A stretch of 32,758 nt of DNA from Patescibacteria group bacterium (lineage in GTDB: Bacteria > Patescibacteriota > Patescibacteriia > Patescibacteriales > UBA12465): contig JAQVFY010000007.1 of the NCBI GenBank assembly GCA_028696995.1, positions 1-32,758 of the forward strand, read 5' to 3'. Both the position numbers and the translations under genes were made by a program. Each line of letters opens with the position of its first letter. Positions within the stretch are counted from its first letter, which is position 1. Below, piece after piece: positions 26,391 through 32,758 of the stretch. The notes under the pieces are model-generated. The model saw nothing but the letters and a program-made list of their open reading frames with translations. It was not told the origin of the DNA and ran no database searches.

Positions 26391-26422
26391 CCCACAACAC
26401 TTCTTAAATTTCTTACCACTCC
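26391..26422 (-). pseudogene. Relict SEC-C (SecA C-terminal zinc motif) tail duplicate
   Basis: 30/32 nt identical to the secA 3' coding end at 26817-26848; minus frame reads ...GWSGKKFKKCCGK-stop, preceded in frame by a TGA. Confidence 0.6.
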
Positions 26423-26482
26423 AACCCCGTAAAGCTCACTTCGTTCGCCACTTCTTGTTTTTGTTACCGTGTTCACAGGAAT

Positions 26483-26785
26483 TTATGATTCTTCTAGAAT
26501 AATTTTTTTTTTGAACGCCCCGCGTTCTTCAACTTTCTTCTCTCTTACTTTACCAAGCTCCTCCTTGCTAAAATTTTTATAATCACACATTGCGTCAATC
26601 ACTTCTTGAATATCTGCCATTTCTTCTATAACTTCACTTTCAAAAAATTCTTTTATTTCTTCCTGTAGTTTTTCTTTCAACTTCTCCCAATATTCTTTAT
26701 CTTCGGCAATATGAATAATGGGCACCCCGCCTTTACCCTTTATATATTCTGGAATTTTGTCTCTAACAAGTTTATTGTATTTCAT
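26483..26785 (-). CDS. MazG-like/phosphoribosyl-ATP pyrophosphohydrolase-like NTP pyrophosphatase
   Basis: MKYNKLVRDKIPEYIKGKGGVPIIHIAEDKEYWEKLKEKLQEEIKEFFESEVIEEMADIQEVIDAM: typical all-alpha NTP-PPase motif. The upstream 51 aa in the ORF track overlap secA and are probably not translated. Confidence 0.87.
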   Translation of the reverse strand: MKYNKLVRDKIPEYIKGKGGVPIIHIAEDKEYWEKLKEKLQEEIKEFFESEVIEEMADIQEVIDAMCDYKNFSKEELGKVREKKVEERGAFKKKIILEES

Positions 26786-26810
26786 ATTTTTTTCTTGATT
26801 ATAATCCTTT

Positions 26811-29564
26811 TTACGCCCCACAACACTTCTTGAATTTTTTACCACTCCCGCATGGGCATAAATCATTACGTCCAACTTTATTTCCAGATTCATCTTTAAC
26901 CTTATCCCGAGCCATATCAATAGTCCCAGAAGTATCAATAGGACCGCCTCCAGCTCTCTTAGCCATTTCCTTCAAAGGAGCTGAATATTTTTTAGCTCTT
27001 TCAATAATACTAGGAGCAATAAAATTAGAAACATCACCAGTTTTATAAATAGAATAAACTACCTGTCGCTGAATAAGGCTAAGCAAATCTTGATACATAT
27101 GATAAGCTTCTTTTTTGTATTCAACTAACGGATCACGCTGACCATAACCACGCAAGCCAATTCCTCTTCTCAAATAATCAATAGTCTCCAGATGCTCTAT
27201 CCATAAATTATCTATCGAACGAATTAAAATCCCCTTTTCTATTTCAATAAAATTAATATCTAAACCATCAAACCCCTCGCGCATATCTTGATAATTTTTT
27301 TGAGCCAATGATTTCAAATAATTTAATAATTCATTTCTAAAATCATCTTTATTACCACCAGAAGAAGTAATATTTAAAATTTTATTCTTATCATCTTCAC
27401 TTAAATTATAGATAGTCTTAACGCTTTCATAAACTTCTTTTAAATTCCAATCAGCTACATTTTCCGAGGCTGTATGAAAAGTAACAATCTGAGTAATCTC
27501 GTTCTCAACATAATCTAAAATAATATTAGATAAAAAGCGACCATCAGCTTCATGTCCCCCTTTTTGTTTTACATAAATATCTAATATTTCACGTCTCTTC
27601 TTATAAATAGCTTCTCGATGCTTATTAATAACATCATCATATTCAACCACGTGTTTACGTAAATCAAAATTATTACCCTCTACTCTCCTTTGAGCCGACT
27701 CAATAGAATTAGAAACAATTTTATTTTGAATCGGAGTATCTTCTGGCAATTTCAACATTCCCATGATATTTTTTAATCGATCACCACCAAAAATACGCAT
27801 CAAATCATCTTCAGCTGAAATATAAAACTGTGAAGAACCCGGATCGCCTTGACGACCAGCTCGACCACGCAATTGATTATCAATACGACGAGATTCATGA
27901 CGCTCTGTTCCAATAACGTGCAAACCGCCCAATTCCTTAACCTTTTCTTGTTCCTCTTTAACAGCCGGATTACCACCCAAGATAATATCAACTCCACGAC
28001 CAGCCATATTAGTTGCTACAGTAATAGCCCCTACTCGACCAGCCTGAGCAATAATCTCAGCCTCCCTAAAATGATTTTTAGCGTTTAAAATATTGGGATG
28101 CAGTCCCTCTCGTTCCATCATATCTCCCAAAATTTCATTATCTTCAATAGAAACTGTACCTATTAAAATCGGCTGACCAAGAGCATTTCGCTCTTTAACT
28201 TCTTTGATAACAGCAGTAAATTTTCCTTCGGTTGTTTTATAAATTAAATCACTATAATCTTTTCTGATGTTTGGCTTATTAGTTGGAATAACCACAGTCT
28301 CCAATTTATAAATCTTATAAAACTCTTCGGCTTCAGTTACCGCTGTTCCAGTCATACCAGCCAATTTAGGATACATACGAAAATAATTTTGAAAAGTTAC
28401 TGTGGCCAAAGTTTGAGATTCGCGCTGAACCATCACGCCCTCCTTAGCTTCAATGGCTTGATGAAGACCCTCGCTATAACGACGACCGGGCATCATTCGA
28501 CCAGTAAACTCATCAACAATAATAATTTCTCCTTCCTTAACAACATAGTCCTTATCTTTTTTAAATAAAACATTGGCTTTTAAGGCTTGTTCAATATTGT
28601 GAACATCTTTAACTCCACCAGCTACATAAATATTTTCCACGCCCAACCATTTCTCCATTTTAGCAATACCATTCTCCGTTAAAGTCGCCGCTCGCATTTT
28701 TTCATCAATATTATAATCCTCATCTTCCTTTAATTGTCTAACTAATTGGGAAAACTTAGCATAACGATCACTAGATTCTTCAGCCGGAGCACTAATGATA
28801 AGGGGAGTTCGAGCTTCGTCAATTAAAATAGAATCGACCTCATCAACAATAGAATAATAGAAATCGCGTTGCACCATTTGTGATAAATCCGAAACCATAT
28901 TGTCCCGCAAATAATCAAAACCAAACTCATTATTGGTTCCATAAGTTATATCACAATCATAAGCTTCTTTTCTACTAACCGCCTTAAAAGGCTTTAACCT
29001 TTCATCATATTCGGCTTCGTTATCAGTTTCCGGATCATAAATAAAAGCAGTATTATGAACAATAACGCCAGTGCTTAGTCCTAAAGCATGATACACCGGA
29101 GCCATCCAACCAGCACCAACCCGAGATAAGTAATCATTAACAGTTACTAAATGAGATCCTTTCCCTAACAAAGCATTTAAATATAAAGGTAAGGTCGCTA
29201 CTAAAGTTTTACCCTCACCAGTTTTCATTTCAGCAATCTGACCACGATGCAAAACAATACCACCTATCAATTGAACATCATAATGACGTTGGCCTAAAAC
29301 TCGGCGAGAGGCCTCTCTAATATTAGCAAATGCTTCTGGTAAAATTTCATCCAATAAAGCCTGCTGTTCCTCAGGACTATAATCTTTTTCCTCCCCCGGC
29401 AAAGAACCCAATCTCTTCTTGAAATCCAAGGTCATCAAACGTAACTCTTCATCACTCTTTTTTTGATACTCTTCTTCTAATGAATTAATCTTATCAACTA
29501 TTGGTTGAAGTGATTTAATTATTTTTAAATTCGGATCACCGAATAATTTATCCCAAAATCCCAT
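26811..29564 (-). CDS. secA: Preprotein translocase subunit SecA
   Basis: MKTGEGKTLVATLPLYLNAL, VDEVDSILIDEARTPLIIS, TNMAGRGVDIILGG, RRIDNQLRGRAGRQGDPGSSQFY, C-terminal CPCGSGKKFKKCC. Confidence 0.98.
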   Translation of the reverse strand: MGFWDKLFGDPNLKIIKSLQPIVDKINSLEEEYQKKSDEELRLMTLDFKKRLGSLPGEEKDYSPEEQQALLDEILPEAFANIREASRRVLGQRHYDVQLIGGIVLHRGQIAEMKTGEGKTLVATLPLYLNALLGKGSHLVTVNDYLSRVGAGWMAPVYHALGLSTGVIVHNTAFIYDPETDNEAEYDERLKPFKAVSRKEAYDCDITYGTNNEFGFDYLRDNMVSDLSQMVQRDFYYSIVDEVDSILIDEARTPLIISAPAEESSDRYAKFSQLVRQLKEDEDYNIDEKMRAATLTENGIAKMEKWLGVENIYVAGGVKDVHNIEQALKANVLFKKDKDYVVKEGEIIIVDEFTGRMMPGRRYSEGLHQAIEAKEGVMVQRESQTLATVTFQNYFRMYPKLAGMTGTAVTEAEEFYKIYKLETVVIPTNKPNIRKDYSDLIYKTTEGKFTAVIKEVKERNALGQPILIGTVSIEDNEILGDMMEREGLHPNILNAKNHFREAEIIAQAGRVGAITVATNMAGRGVDIILGGNPAVKEEQEKVKELGGLHVIGTERHESRRIDNQLRGRAGRQGDPGSSQFYISAEDDLMRIFGGDRLKNIMGMLKLPEDTPIQNKIVSNSIESAQRRVEGNNFDLRKHVVEYDDVINKHREAIYKKRREILDIYVKQKGGHEADGRFLSNIILDYVENEITQIVTFHTASENVADWNLKEVYESVKTIYNLSEDDKNKILNITSSGGNKDDFRNELLNYLKSLAQKNYQDMREGFDGLDINFIEIEKGILIRSIDNLWIEHLETIDYLRRGIGLRGYGQRDPLVEYKKEAYHMYQDLLSLIQRQVVYSIYKTGDVSNFIAPSIIERAKKYSAPLKEMAKRAGGGPIDTSGTIDMARDKVKDESGNKVGRNDLCPCGSGKKFKKCCGA

Positions 29565-29570
29565 ATTTTT

Positions 29571-29900
29571 TTAATTATTTTTACCTCTCTTCTTATCAAC
29601 TTTTTTTTCTTTATACTTTTTAATCATCAAAACCAAATGATCTTTAACTTTATCAATGGCCTTATTCAAAGTTTTCTCAGTTTTATCTACTCGCAATATT
29701 TCTCCCGGGACAGCCAAATTAACTTCAACTCGATAAGTTTTACCCTGATTTTGTCTAGACACGGCGTGCTCCAACTCAACATCACAATTTGTAATAACAA
29801 CATCACCCAAATATTTTTCTAACATTTTTATTTTTTTATTAACGTAATCTCTCAAATCCTGAGTTAATTCTACCTTAGTAGTTTTAATCTTAATATCCAT
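29571..29900 (-). CDS. Ribosome hibernation promoting factor / RaiA family (short form)
   Basis: MDIKIKTTKVELTQDLRDYVNKKIKMLEKYL...AVSRQNQGKTYRVEVNLAVPGEILRVDKTEKTLNKAIDKVKDHL. Confidence 0.93.
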   Translation of the reverse strand: MDIKIKTTKVELTQDLRDYVNKKIKMLEKYLGDVVITNCDVELEHAVSRQNQGKTYRVEVNLAVPGEILRVDKTEKTLNKAIDKVKDHLVLMIKKYKEKKVDKKRGKNN

Positions 29901-29969
29901 ATTCTTTTAAAATTTATTTTAAAATTATTATAAACAAATTTATCAAATAATTTTTAAAATAAATATATT

Positions 29970-30017
29970 ATTAATCGCGTATAATCACATAGCTTCACTA
30001 TGTGATACACAACTATA
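29970..30017 (-). repeat. Bulged hairpin just downstream of rseP, carrying ATTAATCGCGTATA
   Basis: Stem ATCACATAG-cttca-CTATGTGAT (29984-30006), extendable on the minus strand through AGUUGUGUA:UACGCGAUU (with G:U) across a UUA bulge. Confidence 0.6.
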
Positions 30018-30020
30018 TTA

Positions 30021-31157
30021 TTAATTAAATAATCTCACAACATCTTTAATCGTTACCCAAAGCACCAGAACCATTAACAACATAAATCCTAAATTATGAA
30101 AAACAGCCTCAACTTCTTTCTTGACCGGTCGTCCTTTAATTTTTTCAATTAACAAAAAGATCAGCCTCCCCCCATCTAAAGCTGGGAAAGGCAAGAAATT
30201 AATAATAGCTAAATTTAAAGAAAGTAAAGCAGTAAACTGAATTAAATAGATTATACCCATTCGGGCCATTTGTCCAGTAAGTTCAGCAATTCCAATAGGT
30301 CCGGCTACTTCAGCATTAATTGGCTGACTAATTATCAAGTTACGAATAATTTCATAAAAAGCATAAATAATAGCCCAAAGTAATTGACCCGTCATTTTTA
30401 GACCCTCCCAAATAGCACTATACCAAGGATATTGAACAATCGCGGTTTGTGAAATGGCCACACCAATTATCTTCCTATTTTCCTCTTCTAATAATTTAGG
30501 AATTAATGATGTTTCTCTAATCTCACCAAAGCGACTAACTATCACTGTTAATTCCTCCTTATCGCTACTATTGATAATTTTTTCAACATCATTAGCGTCT
30601 AAAACGGCCTCACCATTAATACTCAATAAGACATCAGCTGGTTCTAAGCCCGCCTCTACAGCTGGAGAATCAGGCACTATCTGAACTACTTGAACTTTTT
30701 CATTACTAATTTTAGCTGATTTTGGCAAAACATCCTTATTTATAGATTGAGGAAAGCCAATCATTAAACCAATAGAAATTAAAACCGAAGCCAAAACAAT
30801 ATTCATAAAAACACCGGCTGACAAAATAATAGCTCTCCGCCATGGTTTTTTTGAGACAAAACTATCTTTATCCTCCTTGCCATCACCATTTTCTCCCTTT
30901 ATTTTCACAAAGCCCCCTAAAGGAATAGCATTAATAGAATAAACTGTATCTTGACTATCGGTAATTTCTTTGCGCCCCCAAACTCTCTTCCATTTTCCTT
31001 CTTTATTTTTATACATTCCCCATAATCTCGGAGGAAAACCAAAACCAAACTCTTCAGCTCTGACACCTAGGCGTCTCGCAGCAAAAAAATGTCCGAACTC
31101 ATGTACGAACACTAATAAAGACAAAACAACAAGAAATATTATTATTGTTACAAACAT
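30021..31157 (-). CDS. rseP: Site-2 protease RseP (M50 zinc metalloprotease, PDZ)
   Basis: HEFGHFFAARRLGVRAEEFGFGFPPRL, PDSPAVEAGLEPADVLLSINGEAV, NFLPFPALDGGRLIF. Confidence 0.96.
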   Translation of the reverse strand: MFVTIIIFLVVLSLLVFVHEFGHFFAARRLGVRAEEFGFGFPPRLWGMYKNKEGKWKRVWGRKEITDSQDTVYSINAIPLGGFVKIKGENGDGKEDKDSFVSKKPWRRAIILSAGVFMNIVLASVLISIGLMIGFPQSINKDVLPKSAKISNEKVQVVQIVPDSPAVEAGLEPADVLLSINGEAVLDANDVEKIINSSDKEELTVIVSRFGEIRETSLIPKLLEEENRKIIGVAISQTAIVQYPWYSAIWEGLKMTGQLLWAIIYAFYEIIRNLIISQPINAEVAGPIGIAELTGQMARMGIIYLIQFTALLSLNLAIINFLPFPALDGGRLIFLLIEKIKGRPVKKEVEAVFHNLGFMLLMVLVLWVTIKDVVRLFN

Positions 31158-31278
31158 ATTTATTTATTTTTTATTAATTATTTTAAATAAACAGCAATCA
31201 CCCATTAAATCAACTCCGGATTCCCTTTCCTCGCTTCGCTCACCTAGAGTAATAAGAAAAAGAGATTAACAAAGAAAA

Positions 31279-31833
31279 TTATATCTCCATAATCTCTTTT
31301 TCCTTTTTATCACGAAGTTCTTTAATATTATCATTTAATTTAGAAATTTCTTCATCCAATTCTTTTATAAAACGAAATTTATCATCTTCACCAATTTCCT
31401 TAGCTGAAAAAGCTTCTTCAATAGAAGTCTTGATTTCATCACGTAATTGTCGAGCTGAAATTTTAGCTTTTTCTTGTTTTTCATTAACTTTTTTAACCGA
31501 ATCTAAACGATTTTCCTGAGTCATTTGAGGAATATTTATTCTGATCTTATCGCCCTCATTTACTACACCCACTCCTAAATTGGCCTCGATTATAGCTTTT
31601 TCGATGCTTTTAGAAACCCCCTTGTCCCAAGGAGCTAGCACCATACTACGAGCATCAGAAACAGAAATATTAGCCACAGCATTAACAGGATTTTTAACCC
31701 CGTAAGCTTCCACTAAAACACCCTCCAATATAGCTGGATTAGCTCGACCAATTTTTATATTAGAAATATCTTTTTTGAAAAACTCAATAACTCTATCAAA
31801 TTCTTCTTTTTTCAATTGAATATAATTGTTCAT
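31279..31833 (-). CDS. frr: Ribosome recycling factor
   Basis: IKIGRANPAILEGVLVEAYG, NISVSDARSMVLAPWDKGVSKSIEKAI, IRINIPQMTQENR: canonical RRF. Confidence 0.97.
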   Translation of the reverse strand: MNNYIQLKKEEFDRVIEFFKKDISNIKIGRANPAILEGVLVEAYGVKNPVNAVANISVSDARSMVLAPWDKGVSKSIEKAIIEANLGVGVVNEGDKIRINIPQMTQENRLDSVKKVNEKQEKAKISARQLRDEIKTSIEEAFSAKEIGEDDKFRFIKELDEEISKLNDNIKELRDKKEKEIMEI

Positions 31834-31893
31834 ATTTTCTATTTAATTATAAATTATAAATTGTTAATTATAAATTACTTAATTAGTAGCATG

Positions 31894-31936
31894 ATCGCGT
31901 GCCACATAACGATTTATGAGGCTATACGCGATTAAT
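31894..31936. repeat. Bulged hairpin just downstream of the beta-propeller gene, carrying TATACGCGATTAAT (inverted relative to 29970-29983)
   Basis: ATCGCGT GCC A CATAA CGAT TTATG A GGC TAT ACGCGAT. Confidence 0.65.
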
Positions 31937-31941
31937 TATAA

Positions 31942-32758
31942 TTATTTTTTAATTTTCTTTACTCCTAAATACATAATGTTAGGATTATTAAAATCTATCA
32001 ATAAATCACTACCAGAACGAGTAGTTGGTAATTTCTTTACTGTCCAAGTGCCTCCACCATCATAGGAACGATAAAAAGAAGTATCGGTTACATAGAATAT
32101 CTCCTGACTATTTTGCGGATTAACAGCAATTGAAGCAATAGCCGAATCTTGTTCAGGAGTTAGAAGAGACAATCTAGTCCAACTCTGCCCTTCATCAAAA
32201 GAACGTAAAATCACTTTATCAGTTGCTAATAATAAAGAACCATCTTCATAAGAATAAACTAAATCTTTAAAATTTATGCCCAAATTAAATTCTTTTAGAG
32301 ATTCGTTGTAGTTAATCCAATTAGTATTATCAAATTGATTGCGATATTGTTCTAATTCCTCTAAGGTTGCTCCACCAGCAGAATTAAAACGATAAATTCC
32401 ATTTTGGGTAGTAGCCACAAAAATAGAACGACTATCCTTGGGATTAACAATTATCTTTTTTATTTCATTAGAAAGTCTTTGAATAGCCCGCCAACTCATA
32501 CCTCCATCTAAACTACGCAAAATATCACCACGCGATGTTCCAATATATATAATATTGGTGTCATAATGATCCAAGGCAATAGCCGAAACAGTTACACCAA
32601 CATTATTATCAAAATACATTTGCTCAAAAGTGCGTCCACAATCTTTTGTCTTTTGTAATTTATTATCATGAGCCACATAAAAAATACATTTATTTTTATT
32701 ATCAATGGCTAAATCATTTACTGTGATATCACCAGGAAGAGCTAAAACTTTATTCCAG
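31942..32758 (-). CDS. BNR/Asp-box (sialidase- or YCF48-like) beta-propeller protein, 5' partial at right edge
   Basis: Asp-box repeats SLDGGMSW, SFDEGQSW, SYDGGGTW; the frame is open beyond the track start (GTG 32676) to the window edge (WNKVLALPGDITVNDLAIDNKNKCIFYVAHDNK). Confidence 0.85.
   Translation of the reverse strand, partial: WNKVLALPGDITVNDLAIDNKNKCIFYVAHDNKLQKTKDCGRTFEQMYFDNNVGVTVSAIALDHYDTNIIYIGTSRGDILRSLDGGMSWRAIQRLSNEIKKIIVNPKDSRSIFVATTQNGIYRFNSAGGATLEELEQYRNQFDNTNWINYNESLKEFNLGINFKDLVYSYEDGSLLLATDKVILRSFDEGQSWTRLSLLTPEQDSAIASIAVNPQNSQEIFYVTDTSFYRSYDGGGTWTVKKLPTTRSGSDLLIDFNNPNIMYLGVKKIKK

Noticed and set aside
26786-26938. N-terminal extension of the MazG-like ORF
   Set aside because: Overlaps the secA 3' end on the same strand; the family begins at MKYNKLVRDKIPEYI (ATG 26785).
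31220-31250. ctcgcttcgctcac motif and the similar ctcacttcgttcgcc at 26435-26450
   Set aside because: Short compositionally simple GCGAAGCGAG-type strings; similarity too short to call a repeat family.
31842-31880. Repeated TTAATTATAAATT upstream of frr
   Set aside because: AT-only short repeat in AT-rich intergenic DNA; could easily be chance.

Overview
AT-rich window whose gene style (compact operons, short secreted LamG/LTD proteins, pseudopilins, minimal housekeeping set) resembles a Patescibacteria/CPR-type bacterium; that taxonomic call is inference. Left two thirds (about 1-21970) is a cell-surface glycan and surface-protein region: two initiating polyprenyl-phosphate sugar transferases, a Wzx-like flippase, an O-antigen-ligase/Wzy_C protein with a TPR-like tail, about seven group-1 (GT4-like) glycosyltransferases, one SAM methyltransferase, a pseudopilin fused to a LamG-like domain, and a 1289-aa secreted protein (permuted NlpC/P60-like + two lamin-tail domains + S/T/N-rich linker + two LamG-like domains). 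An RNase P RNA gene (minus strand, about 2127-2462) lies in this region. Right third (22100-32758) is mostly housekeeping: LiaI/DUF5668-like and PspC membrane proteins, a P-loop kinase-like ATPase, a Bro-N protein, S51 peptidase-like, MTH1-like Nudix, MazG-like, SecA, HPF/RaiA, RseP, Frr, and a truncated BNR/Asp-box beta-propeller protein. Noncoding signals worth attention: two near-identical perfect palindromes (26 and 22 bp, 40 bp apart) in the divergent region at 11797-11860; a leader with two mutually exclusive G:U-dependent stems at 7577-7667; an inverted pair of bulged hairpins flanking rseP-frr; and a 15-bp direct repeat with hairpins bracketing the Bro-N gene. No tRNA, CRISPR array or intact transposase was seen.
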